From Streptomyces poonensis (GTDB lineage Bacteria > Actinomycetota > Actinomycetes > Streptomycetales > Streptomycetaceae), in contig NZ_BMVW01000002.1 in the NCBI RefSeq assembly GCF_014650915.1, forward strand, positions 124,001 through 188,000: a stretch of 64,000 nucleotides of DNA, given 5' to 3'. This document shows positions 1 to 8,820 of this stretch, piece by piece; within the stretch, counting starts at the first letter, position 1; each line of letters starts with the position of its first letter. The notes beneath the pieces were generated by a model. That model was not told the origin of the DNA, made no database searches, and saw only the letters and a program-made list of their open reading frames with translations. The position numbers and the translations under genes were made by a program.

Positions 1-1185
1 GATCTCGCCGACTTCAACACGGAGTCGACGGCCGTGCAGAACTACCTCATCGGGGCCTACGACAAGTACATCGACATGGGCGTCGACGGCTTCCGCGTCG
101 ACACCGCCGTGCACATCCCGCGCGTCACGTGGAACCGCCGCTTCCTGCCCGCGATCCAGGAGCGCGTCACGCAGAAGTTCGGTGCGGAGGCGGCGAAGAA
201 CTTCTTCGTCTTCGGTGAGGTCGCGGCCTTCGTCAACGACAAGTGGAACCGCGGGTCGGTGAACCACTCGGCGCAGTTCTACACGTGGAAGGAGCGCAAG
301 GAGTACAGCGCGGACGACGCCACGGCGGCTCTGGAGCAGTACACCTACGAGAACGGCCAGGGCACCGGGAACCAGCCGACCTCCACCAACGCCTTCCTCG
401 ACGGCAACACGTACCACGCGCCCGACCACAGCAAGTTCTCCGGCATGAACATCATCGACATGCGCATGCACATGAACTTCAGTGACGCGCAGAACGCCTT
501 CAGCAACGGCAAGGACTCCGACGACAGCGTCAACGACGCAACCTACAACGTCGTCTACGTCGACAGCCACGACTACGGCCCCAACAAGTCGAGCACCCGC
601 TACAGCGGCGGCACCGACGCCTGGGCCGAGAACATGTCCCTGATGTGGACCTTCCGCGGCATCCCCACGCTGTACTACGGCTCGGAGATCGAGTTCCAGA
701 AGGGGAAGCAGATCGACTGCGGCCCCACCTGCCCCCTGGCCACCACCGGACGCGCCTACTACGGGGGCCATCTGACCGGTGACCTGAAGGTGTCCGGCTT
801 CGGCAAGGTCGACTCGGCCGACGGCGAGGTGGCGGACACCCTGAGCCAGCCCCTCGTCCAGCACCTCCAGCGGCTGAACCAGATCCGCCGCGCCGTCCCG
901 GCCCTGCAGACGGGTCAGTACTCCACCGAGGGCGTCTCGGGCGGCATGGCCTTCAAGCGCCGTTACACCAGCGGCGGCACCGACAGCTTCGCGCTCGTCA
1001 CCGTGTCCGGCTCGGCCACGTACACCGGCATCCCCAACGGGACCTACCGCGACGCCGTCACCGGCGACGTCCGGACGGTCTCCGACGGGAAGCTGAGCGT
1101 CGCGGCACCCGGAAAGGGCAACCTCCGGGTCTATGTCCTCGACGGTCCCGGGAAGATCGGTACGGACGGTCCCTACCTGAAGTAG
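1..1185 (+). CDS. GH13 alpha-amylase family glycosidase, 3' part
   Basis: Glycoside hydrolase of the alpha-amylase clan, acting on alpha-1,4-glucans. The frame is open to the first base, so the start, any signal peptide and the front of the (beta/alpha)8 barrel lie outside the window; about 394 residues are visible. GH13 conserved region II (GVDGFRVDTAVH) places the nucleophile Asp near visible residue 34. Region III (VFGEV) places the acid/base Glu near residue 73. Region IV is YVDSHD, about residue 190. A C-terminal beta-rich domain of about 90 residues follows. No carbohydrate-binding module is seen at the C-terminus. The gene ends 18 bp before a strong hairpin. Family assignment is secure; exact substrate (starch, maltodextrin, pullulan) cannot be read from this part. 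Confidence 0.9.
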   Translation, partial: DLADFNTESTAVQNYLIGAYDKYIDMGVDGFRVDTAVHIPRVTWNRRFLPAIQERVTQKFGAEAAKNFFVFGEVAAFVNDKWNRGSVNHSAQFYTWKERKEYSADDATAALEQYTYENGQGTGNQPTSTNAFLDGNTYHAPDHSKFSGMNIIDMRMHMNFSDAQNAFSNGKDSDDSVNDATYNVVYVDSHDYGPNKSSTRYSGGTDAWAENMSLMWTFRGIPTLYYGSEIEFQKGKQIDCGPTCPLATTGRAYYGGHLTGDLKVSGFGKVDSADGEVADTLSQPLVQHLQRLNQIRRAVPALQTGQYSTEGVSGGMAFKRRYTSGGTDSFALVTVSGSATYTGIPNGTYRDAVTGDVRTVSDGKLSVAAPGKGNLRVYVLDGPGKIGTDGPYLK

Positions 1186-1203
1186 GGGGCTCTCGATCAC
1201 GAA

Positions 1204-1232
1204 AGCGGGTCCGCCGGAAGGGCGGACCCGCT
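1204..1232. terminator. Bidirectional terminator hairpin
   Basis: A perfect 12-bp stem (1204-1215 with 1221-1232) and a 5-nt loop lie between two convergent genes, the amylase ending at 1185 and the secreted protein ending at 1257. No U-tract follows on either strand, as is common in Streptomyces. Confidence 0.75.
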
Positions 1233-1256
1233 GTGCCGTGCCGTGCCGTCCGACGA

Positions 1257-2675
1257 TCAGTGTCTGCCCGCCGGCTTCAGCACGATCGCCCCGGAGTCGT
1301 TCCCGGGGTTGCCCTCGTTCGGCATCGTGTACCCGAAGAACGCCCGTCCGGTGGCCTTCTTGATCACCTTGTCGACGTGGAGGCCGAAGGTGAAGGTGCT
1401 GGCGGCGTCCTCCAGGATCGGCGTGTCGATGAAGCAGGCGTAGTCGCCCTCGGCGCCCTCCCCGCCGGGTTGGCAGCCCTCGGGAACCGTGGTGGCCGTG
1501 GTACCCGGGGGCAGGTCGACCCAGAAAAGAATCGGCTCGCCGCCGGAACGGAGCGAGGCCAGCCAGGCGGGACCGTGGTTGGCGAAGCCGATGTCCACCG
1601 ACACCGTGTCGCCCTTGCGGACCCGCAGCCGCTCACCGGTCAGATCGAGGTCGAAGGTGTTCGTCGTCGGGAGGTCCATCTCCGCCCAGCGGCTGTAGCC
1701 GGCCGGGTCCGCCTCCGGCAGGCGGACCAGCTCCAGCGCCGGCCCCTCCCCCGCCTCGTAGTCGCCTTCGGCCAGCAGTTCCCGCGCCTGCTCGGCGGGC
1801 ACCGCGCTGAAGCTGTAGGACAGCGCGTCGTAGAGCGCGAACCCGGCCGTGTCGACCGGGAAAGGCGTGCTCAGCCCGTACGCCGCCTCGCCGGCGAACT
1901 CGCTGTCGAAGACGCAGAGGGCCGTGGAACTCCCGAACAGATCGTCGGGGTCACGCGGCTCGTACCAGCAGTTGCCGAAGGAGCTGGGGAAGGACAGTCC
2001 CCGGCTGCCGTGGATGCGCAGCACGACGCCGTCGCCGCCCAGCCCGCCGACGTTGCGGAAGCCCAGCGGTGCCTGGAAGGTGTCACCGGCCTGGAAGCCC
2101 TCGGGCTCGGTCAGCTGCTTCATCAGCAGCTCCGGGCCGCCCACCAGTACGTCCACCGTGTGCCCGGTGAAGGACAGGCCCTCGCCCGCGGCCGTGATCT
2201 CGATGGTGCCGAAGTCGCCCGCGGCGCTCTCGTCGGTCGGGTCGAGGCGGATGCCGCCGAAGTCGTTGTAGTCCTGGCCCGCGTAGATCTCGTAAGCGCT
2301 GCAGGTGGCGACGAGCCCGTCGACGGAGCACCCCTGCCACCCGCCGAGCCGGGAGAAGTCCACCGCGGCGACGCCGGCCAGGGAGCTCGCGTCCACGGTG
2401 ACCGTGTAGTCGCCGGTGTGGATCGGCCAGATGATGCCGTCCTCGTCCGGTACCGGCTCGCCGGGCGCCCGGAGCCCCAGCTCGATCTGCGGCTCACCCG
2501 GCTCGCCCGGCTCACCGGCCTCCGGGTGCAGCGAGAGGTTCACGCTGTCGGGGCCGGTGATCGAGACGGGCAGCGGTTCGTCCTGGGCCTGGGCAGGTCC
2601 GGTCAGCGCCGTGCCGACCAGCGCGGCCAGCGCGAACGCGGAGACGGTACGCCGCACGGCGGCGAAAGGTGTCAT
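1257..2675 (-). CDS. Secreted protein with DUF11-like beta-sandwich region
   Basis: 472 residues. A Sec signal peptide is clear: basic start (RR), hydrophobic stretch at residues 12-26, and an AQA type cleavage site near residue 31. A Gly-Glu-Pro repeat (residues about 52-62) links the leader to a beta-rich body with evenly spaced Cys pairs. The C-terminal third (about residues 345-450) reads like a DUF11/CARDB-type immunoglobulin-like domain (DTVSVDIGFANHG, then LPPGTT). No LPxTG sorting signal or C-terminal membrane anchor is present, so it is probably released. I do not recognise an enzymatic motif. It follows the oxygenase gene by 80 bp on the same strand but probably has its own promoter. 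Confidence 0.7.
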   Translation of the reverse strand: MTPFAAVRRTVSAFALAALVGTALTGPAQAQDEPLPVSITGPDSVNLSLHPEAGEPGEPGEPQIELGLRAPGEPVPDEDGIIWPIHTGDYTVTVDASSLAGVAAVDFSRLGGWQGCSVDGLVATCSAYEIYAGQDYNDFGGIRLDPTDESAAGDFGTIEITAAGEGLSFTGHTVDVLVGGPELLMKQLTEPEGFQAGDTFQAPLGFRNVGGLGGDGVVLRIHGSRGLSFPSSFGNCWYEPRDPDDLFGSSTALCVFDSEFAGEAAYGLSTPFPVDTAGFALYDALSYSFSAVPAEQARELLAEGDYEAGEGPALELVRLPEADPAGYSRWAEMDLPTTNTFDLDLTGERLRVRKGDTVSVDIGFANHGPAWLASLRSGGEPILFWVDLPPGTTATTVPEGCQPGGEGAEGDYACFIDTPILEDAASTFTFGLHVDKVIKKATGRAFFGYTMPNEGNPGNDSGAIVLKPAGRH

Positions 2676-2755
2676 GAGAACCCCGTAACTCAGACATCAC
2701 GCACACCTGATTGGTGACGCATACCCATGACCCACGAAGGCCCCGGAAGGTTGCA

Positions 2756-4084
2756 TCACGGCTTCGGTCCGGCGGGGTGAGCCGGTGGTCCGACGACAAG
2801 TGCGGCGACATCCGGGGCCTGTTCACCGAAGTACTGCCGCAGATGGCGCTGGATGAACCGGTCACCGCTGCTCAGGAGGTACGCACGGCCCGCCGCGGTG
2901 CGGCCGAGAACCTGGTAGCGCAGGAGGTTGGCGACCAGCAGGGGCGGCACGGCCCAGGGCAGGGCCGGAGGCAGCCGCAGGTCCCGCATGCCCCGGCGGC
3001 CGAGGAAGTAGCGCAGCATGCTCAGCAGTCGCGCCCGGGCACAGGCGCGGCGCACCCGGGCGAAGCGGGTGAAGTGCAGGTCGCCCTGGGCTTCCACGAG
3101 GGCGTTGGCCAAGGGTGGTCCGGCCGAACCGCCGTAGCTCTGGGTGAGCAGTAAGTGGTAGTTGAGGCGGTGCTGCCGGAGTTCGTGGTCGCAGAGCCAG
3201 TCCTCGTCCACGCCCATCAGATGGCCGACGTACTTCCACAGGTGCATGAGCGCGCGCGACTCGGCACGGGTGACGCGTACCCCGAGCAAGCGGACTCCGA
3301 GGAGCTGGACCGCGTTGAACAGGCCCAGGGTGGCGGCCAGATCGGACCGGTTGACCGGGAGACCCCAGCGGCCGGTGTCCCAGCGGCCGCCGCGCTCGAC
3401 CTGGTGGTTGACCAGGGCGTGCATGAGGCGGATGTGCACCGTGAGGTGGAAGCCGCGTCCGGTGCGGCGCATGGCGTCGTGGCCGGTGACCGCGGTCGCC
3501 CACTGCTGGGTCTCGGCGATCCTGCGCAGGGCGGAACCGCCGGTCAGACCGCCCGTCTCGACCAGAAGACGCGGTGGTCCGTCGAACCGGTAGGAACCGA
3601 TCAGCGCGAGCTGCATCATGACGTCGGCGGCGTTGCGGCCGAATCTGCGGGCCACCCGCCCGCCCTCGTCGACCAGGTCGAAGTCCACCCAGTCCGGCAC
3701 CGGATCGACCGCGGCGAAGAAGTCCCTCAGCGCCCGCGGTGGGTTCGGCACCGTGTCGATGCCGTCGGCGAGCGCACGGCGGAACTGTGTCATCGTCACC
3801 TTGCCCGGATGCGCGGTGTCGGTGATGCGCAGGGCGTCGGCCAACGCGGCGCCGTTCTCGTCGCGCGCTGTCAGCCGCTCTCCTATGGTGGCGAGCAGCC
3901 GCTCGTCCACACCGCCCCGTCCCACCAGCAGCAGGCGCAGCGGCCTCCCCCTGCGCCGGTTGAGCCGCTCGGTCTCGCGGAAACGCCGGGGATACGGGAA
4001 CGGGTGCGGATGCGGGTACGGGTGCGTCGTCGTGTCACTCGGCCTGACAGAGGTATCACGCTGTGACGGCTCGTGTGCGACCAT
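2756..4084 (-). CDS. Lcp/MpaB-like oxygenase (DUF2236 family)
   Basis: 442 residues, a b-type-haem oxygenase fold related to the rubber oxygenase Lcp and to MpaB. The family core is visible: a DDxR-like segment around the RRFGRNAADVMMQ stretch, the GFHLTVHIRLMHALVN block containing the haem-ligand type His, and a conserved C-terminal helical part. In Lcp the substrate is cis-1,4-polyisoprene and the protein is exported by Tat. Here the N-terminus is a His-Pro/Tyr-Pro repeat and I see no twin-arginine signal with a hydrophobic core, so this member may act inside the cell on another substrate. ATG 4084 was chosen because the longer frame would run into the divergent regulator. It is divergent from a TetR gene 53 bp away, which is the known arrangement for Lcp regulators. 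Confidence 0.75.
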   Translation of the reverse strand: MVAHEPSQRDTSVRPSDTTTHPYPHPHPFPYPRRFRETERLNRRRGRPLRLLLVGRGGVDERLLATIGERLTARDENGAALADALRITDTAHPGKVTMTQFRRALADGIDTVPNPPRALRDFFAAVDPVPDWVDFDLVDEGGRVARRFGRNAADVMMQLALIGSYRFDGPPRLLVETGGLTGGSALRRIAETQQWATAVTGHDAMRRTGRGFHLTVHIRLMHALVNHQVERGGRWDTGRWGLPVNRSDLAATLGLFNAVQLLGVRLLGVRVTRAESRALMHLWKYVGHLMGVDEDWLCDHELRQHRLNYHLLLTQSYGGSAGPPLANALVEAQGDLHFTRFARVRRACARARLLSMLRYFLGRRGMRDLRLPPALPWAVPPLLVANLLRYQVLGRTAAGRAYLLSSGDRFIQRHLRQYFGEQAPDVAALVVGPPAHPAGPKP

Positions 4085-4137
4085 GGGTCGATGCTGACGG
4101 CCTGTCGTACTCGCGTTCAATTCGCCTTCTGACGCCC

Positions 4138-4788
4138 ATGCCGCCGCCCCGCCGGAGCCCTCGGCGCACCGCGGGCGCTCGCGTTTCCCCGCGCAGAACA
4201 CCGCGCCAGGAGCGGTCCCGGGCCATGGTGGGACGCATCCTGGACGCCGGCGGGCAGGTCCTGGCGGAGCACGGCTACGAGGGCGCCTCGACCAGCCGCA
4301 TCGCGGCGGCGGCCGGGATCAGTCCCGGCTCGCTGTACCAGTACTTCCCCCACAAGGACGCGATCGTCCTGTCGGTGTTGGAACGCTACAGCGACACCCT
4401 TGTCTCCAGCGTCACCGCCCGGATGACCGGCCAGTTCGAGCAACCCGCGCCCGTGATCGTCCGGTCCACCCTCGCCACCCTGCTCGACGGGCTCGACGTG
4501 GCACCGCCGTTCCTCCGCGCGGCCGTCGAGCACGGTCCGCGGCTCGACGACGGCCGCGCGCTACGGGCCTTCGAGGAGCGCATCGGTGAGCTGGTCCTGG
4601 CCTATCTGACGACACAGCGCCCCGGTCTGCGCCCGGACACCCCCCTGGACACGGCGGTGTGGATGCTGGTGCGCACGGTCGAACACCTCACCGTGCGCTA
4701 TCTGCTGGACCGGCCGCCCATCCCGCGGGAGCGGTTCCTGACGGAGCTCACCCATCTCGCGCTGAACTACCTCAGACCGACGTCATGA
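4138..4788 (+). CDS. TetR/AcrR family transcriptional regulator
   Basis: 216 residues. The N-terminal helix-turn-helix is textbook TetR (residues about 20-66: ILDAGGQVLAEHGYEG, then TSRIAAAAGISPGSLYQYFPHKDAI). The C-terminal ligand-binding part is all helical and less conserved. It is transcribed away from the Lcp/MpaB-like oxygenase, with starts 53 bp apart, so it is most likely the local repressor of that gene and of itself. The start at ATG 4138 keeps the two genes from overlapping; an in-frame ATG at 4063 would overlap the oxygenase start and is less likely. The ligand is unknown. Confidence 0.85.
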   Translation: MPPPRRSPRRTAGARVSPRRTPRQERSRAMVGRILDAGGQVLAEHGYEGASTSRIAAAAGISPGSLYQYFPHKDAIVLSVLERYSDTLVSSVTARMTGQFEQPAPVIVRSTLATLLDGLDVAPPFLRAAVEHGPRLDDGRALRAFEERIGELVLAYLTTQRPGLRPDTPLDTAVWMLVRTVEHLTVRYLLDRPPIPRERFLTELTHLALNYLRPTS

Positions 4789-4966
4789 CGGCCCGTCCGT
4801 ACGGTGGGTGGCCATGGGCTGTGCATCTGCGCCACGACGTTGACTCCGGTCGGCTGATCGACCGCCGCTCCGGCCCCAACTGCTTCGGCCCGGCGCGGGA
4901 TTGACCGGGCGTGAGAGAGCCCACCGTCCCTGGCCGTGATCGTGAAGCCCCGGTAGGTTGCCGATC

Positions 4967-5653
4967 ATGTCTGACGGAATCGAGTGGATACATGAGGCCC
5001 TGAACGGGTGGGGTTTCCAGCTGGTCGCGCTGAAGGACGCCGGGGTCGAGGAGCTCGCGGTGATGCTGGGCGCGGAGCCGGGCACCGTCATGGCCGCGCC
5101 CGCCTTCAACGCCCTGGTGGCCGCCGCCGGTTCGACGGTGCGGCTGCCGGACCTCGCCCGGCTGGGCACCTGCGGCGGGTGGGCGTTCGCGTTCGAGACC
5201 GGAGGAGGCGTCTTCCGGCTCGACCGGGACCACCTGAGTCACCTGTGGGAGGGCCGCACCTATGTGCGCGTCAGCGACACCATGATGGACCCACCGACGC
5301 TCCACGCCGTCGTGGACGGTGCGTGGGACTGGAGGTACTTCGACGGCGTGGTCCACGAACAGGTCAGAGCCGATCACCCGCTCACCGCGCGCATGACCGC
5401 CGAGATCGGGCTCGGCGGCGCCGTACCCGACCCCGACTTCCCCGACGACCCCGACGAGTGGGCCCTGTACGTCCCGGCCATGGCCGATGTGTACCGGCTG
5501 TTCGGCGAGCACTACGGGCTGACCCTCCCGCGCCTGGCCATCGGTGAGCCGTACCACTACGGGAACACCGAGCTGTACGGGGTGTTCACCGCGCCACGCA
5601 CCCTGCCGGACGGACGGCCGAACCCCAAGTACGAGAGTGTCCCGCGGCCCTGA
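4967..5653 (+). CDS. Conserved hypothetical protein (possibly DUF6461-like)
   Basis: 228 residues, soluble, no signal peptide or membrane segment. It opens with an aromatic helix (IEWIHEALNGWGFQLV), followed by a short helix ending in MLGAEPG and a beta-rich core with GWAFAFE. These resemble actinobacterial DUF6461-type proteins, but this is recollection, not a search. ATG 4967 sits 9 nt after a GGTAGG ribosome site; a TTG three codons earlier is the only close alternative. The downstream regulator starts 48 bp after its end. Function unknown. Confidence 0.6.
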   Translation: MSDGIEWIHEALNGWGFQLVALKDAGVEELAVMLGAEPGTVMAAPAFNALVAAAGSTVRLPDLARLGTCGGWAFAFETGGGVFRLDRDHLSHLWEGRTYVRVSDTMMDPPTLHAVVDGAWDWRYFDGVVHEQVRADHPLTARMTAEIGLGGAVPDPDFPDDPDEWALYVPAMADVYRLFGEHYGLTLPRLAIGEPYHYGNTELYGVFTAPRTLPDGRPNPKYESVPRP

Positions 5654-5701
5654 CCGAAGCACCCGTCGGACTCCCGTCACCACTCGCGTACCCTGCTCCC
5701 C

Positions 5702-6664
5702 GTGCCGCCAGCCTCCTCCCGCCTCCGTCGTGTCGCCGTGCTCGTGCTCGAGGGGGCGAAGCCGCTCGATGTCGGCATTCCCGCGCAGGTGTTCACCACC
5801 CGCGCGAGCATGCCGTACGAGGTGCGGGTGTGCGGCGCGGCACCGGGGCTCGTGACCGGCGGGGACGGTCTGGCGTACCACGTCGCCCACGGTCTCGACG
5901 CGCTCGCCTGGGCCGACATCGTCTTCGTCCCCGGCTACCGGTTCCCCGACCGCGAGGACCCGCCACGGGCCGTCGTCGACGCGCTGGTCGCCGCCCACGA
6001 CGGGGGCGCCCGGCTCGCCGCCATCTCGACGGGCGCCTTCGCCCTCGCCGCCACGGGCCTGCTCGACGACAGGCGCGCCACGACGCACTGGCACTACACA
6101 CGGGCGCTGGCGGAGAAGTATCCGCTGGTGCGGGTCGACGAGAACGTCCTGTTCGTCGACGAGGGCAGCGTACTGACCTCCGCCGGCGCCGCCTCGGGCA
6201 TCGACCTGTGCCTGCACATACTCCGCGGCGACCTCGGGGTCGCCGCGTCGAACCACGCGGCCCGGCGCCTGGTCGCGGCCCCCTACCGCAGCGGCGGCCA
6301 GGCACAGTACGTGCCGCGCAGCGTGCCCGAGCCGCTCGGCGAACGGTTCGCCGCCACCCGCGAATGGGCGCTGCACCGGCTCGGCGAGTCCCTCACCCTG
6401 GAGATGCTCGCCCGGCATGCGGCGGTGTCGCCGCGCACGTTCTCGCGGCGCTTCGTCGAGGACACGGGGTACACACCGATGCAGTGGGTCATGCGCGCCC
6501 GCGTCGACAGGTCCCGTGAGCTGCTGGAGCGTTCCGAGCTGAGCGTCGAGCAGATCGCCGCCGACGTCGGTCTCGGCACCGGTGCCAACCTGCGGCTGCA
6601 CTTCCAGCGCATCCTCGGCACCACACCGAGCGAGTACCGGCGCACCTTCGCCCGGGGCGAGTAG
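5702..6664 (+). CDS. GlxA-type transcriptional regulator (DJ-1/PfpI + AraC)
   Basis: 320 residues. Residues about 8-175 form a class-I glutamine-amidotransferase-like (DJ-1/PfpI) domain with the elbow segment around AAISTGAFALAATGLL, where the usual catalytic Cys is replaced by Thr/Gly. That fits a ligand-sensing rather than catalytic role. Residues about 215-315 hold the double AraC helix-turn-helix (MLARHAAVSPRTFSRRF and the second helix pair ending in TPSEYRRTF). Such proteins regulate diverse catabolic and stress genes. It starts with GTG and precedes the GAPDH gene in the same direction with 115 bp between, so coregulation is possible but not shown. Confidence 0.85.
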   Translation: MPPASSRLRRVAVLVLEGAKPLDVGIPAQVFTTRASMPYEVRVCGAAPGLVTGGDGLAYHVAHGLDALAWADIVFVPGYRFPDREDPPRAVVDALVAAHDGGARLAAISTGAFALAATGLLDDRRATTHWHYTRALAEKYPLVRVDENVLFVDEGSVLTSAGAASGIDLCLHILRGDLGVAASNHAARRLVAAPYRSGGQAQYVPRSVPEPLGERFAATREWALHRLGESLTLEMLARHAAVSPRTFSRRFVEDTGYTPMQWVMRARVDRSRELLERSELSVEQIAADVGLGTGANLRLHFQRILGTTPSEYRRTFARGE

Positions 6665-6779
6665 CCCGCCGACGGCCCGCCACCCCCCTGGCGCGATCCT
6701 TGCGAACCGTGGCATTCATGCCGCTGTCCGGGACGGACGCCGGGCGCGAACCTGATGGCGAACGGAAGGGACACCATTC

Positions 6780-7778
6780 ATGACTCGCATCGCCATCAAC
6801 GGATTCGGCCGCATCGGACGCAATGTGCTGCGTGCCCTGCTCGAACGCAACAGCGACCTCGAGGTCGTCGCCGTCAACGACCTCACGGAGCCCGCCACCC
6901 TCGCGCGGCTGCTCGCCTACGACACGACGGCCGGCCGGCTCGGCCGCCCGGTGACCGTGGACGGCGACACCCTCGTCGTGGACGGCCGGCGTATCAAGGT
7001 GCTCGCCGAGCGCGAGCCGGCGCAGCTGCCCTGGGCCGAACTCGGCGTCGACATCGTGCTGGAGGCGACCGGCCGCTTCACCTCGGCCAAGGCCGCCCGC
7101 GCCCACCTCGACGCCGGCGCGCGGAAGGTGCTCGTCAGCGCGCCGTCCGACGGCGCCGACGTCACCCTCGCGTACGGCGTGAACAACGACGCGTACGACC
7201 CGGCCGTGCACACGATCGTCTCGAACGCCTCCTGCACGACCAACGCGCTCGCGCCGCTGGCCGCGGTGCTCGACGAACTCGCCGGCATCGAGCACGGCTT
7301 CATGACGACGGTGCACGCCTACACGCAGGAGCAGAACCTGCAGGACGGGCCGCACCGCGACGCCCGCCGCGCCCGCGCCGCCGCCGTCAACATCGTGCCG
7401 ACCACGACGGGCGCCGCCAAGGCGATCGGCCTGGTGCTGCCGAACCTCGACGGCAAGCTGTCGGGCGACTCGATCCGGGTACCGGTCCCGGTGGGCTCGA
7501 TCGTCGAGCTCAACACGACGGTCGCGCGCGACGTGACGCGTGACGACGTGCTGGCGGCGTACCGCGCCGCGGCGGAGGGGCCGCTCGCCGGCGTCCTGGA
7601 GTACTCCGACGACCCGCTCGTGTCGGCCGACATCACGGGCAACCCGGCCTCGTCCGTCTTCGACTCGGCCCTGACCCGCGTGGACGGCCGCCACATCAAG
7701 GTGGTCGCCTGGTACGACAACGAGTGGGGCTTCTCGAACCGCGTGATCGACACGCTCGAACTCCTCGCCGGCCGCTGA
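6780..7778 (+). CDS. gap: Type I glyceraldehyde-3-phosphate dehydrogenase
   Basis: 332 residues, full length. It catalyses NAD-dependent oxidative phosphorylation of glyceraldehyde 3-phosphate in glycolysis. The Rossmann motif INGFGRIGRNVLRAL is at residues 6-20; SNASCTTN carries the catalytic Cys152; the paired His179 sits in MTTVHAYT. The C-terminal signature WYDNEWGFSNR is intact. The insert DARRARAAAVNIVPTTTGAA is canonical. A GGAAGGGA ribosome site lies 9 nt before the ATG. It stands alone, not beside pgk/tpi, so it is probably a second, non-housekeeping copy, as Streptomyces genomes often have more than one gap gene. Confidence 0.95.
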   Translation: MTRIAINGFGRIGRNVLRALLERNSDLEVVAVNDLTEPATLARLLAYDTTAGRLGRPVTVDGDTLVVDGRRIKVLAEREPAQLPWAELGVDIVLEATGRFTSAKAARAHLDAGARKVLVSAPSDGADVTLAYGVNNDAYDPAVHTIVSNASCTTNALAPLAAVLDELAGIEHGFMTTVHAYTQEQNLQDGPHRDARRARAAAVNIVPTTTGAAKAIGLVLPNLDGKLSGDSIRVPVPVGSIVELNTTVARDVTRDDVLAAYRAAAEGPLAGVLEYSDDPLVSADITGNPASSVFDSALTRVDGRHIKVVAWYDNEWGFSNRVIDTLELLAGR

Positions 7779-7917
7779 CCCGACGCCGGCAGGTCATGCA
7801 GGTCACGCCGGGGCCCTCCCGCCGAGGAGCGCCCCGGCCGCGGCCTGCGCCCACCGCGCCGGGCCGGAGCACGGTGATCCGTACTCGGCGGCGGTCGGCC
7901 GGTGGTCGACGGGCCGG

Positions 7918-8270
7918 TTACACCGGCCCTGTGCCTTGCAGGTACGCCCCCCGCGCGGCGGCCGCGGCGGCCGCGGCGGCCCGGTCCGCGGCGGCTTCGT
8001 CGAGGGGGGCGCCGCTGGTCAGCAGGCGGTAGCAGAGAGGCGCGGAGACAGCACGGACAGCCTCGTGCGGGTCGGTGCCCTCGGGTACCTCGCCCCGGGC
8101 GACGGCCTGCTGGACGCAGGGAGCCCACTCCTTGACGCGGATGTCGTAGAAGCGGTGCAGGGCCTCGGCCGTTCTCGCCTCGCAGGTGGCGGCCGCGATC
8201 ACGGCCTTGAACAGTGCCCCCTGCCGCGGATCGGCCAAGAAACCCTCGGCCGGCGTGCAGGCCTTGCCCG
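7918..8270 (-). pseudogene. TetR family regulator, C-terminal remnant
   Basis: The readable part (about 106-115 residues) is the C-terminal ligand-binding domain of a TetR protein: a helix with FKAVIAAATCEAR, then REALHRFYD-like and the typical VARGEVPEGTDPHEA turn. The DNA-binding half is missing. Upstream of about 8270 the frame stays open but loses any TetR resemblance and no start codon with a ribosome site gives a helix-turn-helix. The Ala-rich end (nine Ala in a run) is encoded by a GCC/GCG tract. I judge this a truncated gene; a bare C-terminal domain expressed from ATG 8238 cannot be excluded. Confidence 0.55.
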
Positions 8271-8427
8271 CGGCCGTGTCGGCGGCCGAGGCCGGTCCCG
8301 CCGCCCACGTGCCCGAGGCGCCCAGCGTGATCAGGAAACTGCACGACGGCTACCACTGACACTCCGGACGCGCCGTCCCCCGTGCAACAGACGTCGGCAT
8401 CGCAGGACCGGATGTGCCGGAGGTCTC

Positions 8428-8820
8428 TCAACCGCCCACCAGGGCGACCAGCTTGACGAAGACCAGGTCCGGATCGACGGTGAGATCGACGACTTCGTCG
8501 AGGTCCTCGACCTGGCGGTCGCCGGCCAGCACGAAGAACCCGTTGGACAGGAAGGCTCGCTGGGCTGTCTCGGCCTGGCGCTCCCAGTCGATGCGGCGGG
8601 GCTCGCGGAGCCGGTAGCCGTTCAGCTCGGTCTCGGCGTCGTCGGGGCGGACGAGGCCGTTGAAGCGGTTGCCCGGGCGGGCGTTGTACCGGGTGACCTC
8701 CTCGCGTACCCGGAGCCTGATCAGCTCCCGTACGGTCATCCGTTCCGGCAGCCCGGTGACTTCCCACTCGGCGACCGGGCGGCCCGTCGCGGTCTCGTCC
8801 CGGAACTTCACCGTGGCCAT
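8428..8820 (-). CDS. Small protein ending in Gly-Gly, coupled to DUF4132
   Basis: 130 residues, cytoplasmic. Its ATG overlaps the stop of the upstream DUF4132 gene (TGATG), so the two are translationally coupled. The N-terminal 50 residues predict as beta-hairpin (VKFRDE then VAEWEVTGL) followed by a long helix (MTVRELIRLRVREEVTRY), the order of a beta-grasp/ubiquitin-like fold. The protein ends KLVALVGG, i.e. with a terminal di-glycine as in ubiquitin-like modifiers. I do not recognise a named family. The fold assignment is my inference from the pattern, not from a search. Confidence 0.6.
   Translation of the reverse strand: MATVKFRDETATGRPVAEWEVTGLPERMTVRELIRLRVREEVTRYNARPGNRFNGLVRPDDAETELNGYRLREPRRIDWERQAETAQRAFLSNGFFVLAGDRQVEDLDEVVDLTVDPDLVFVKLVALVGG

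Noticed and set aside
4772-6715. 647-codon minus-strand frame
   Set aside because: Shadow of the hypothetical and GlxA-type genes on the plus strand; low-complexity composition and no start signal.
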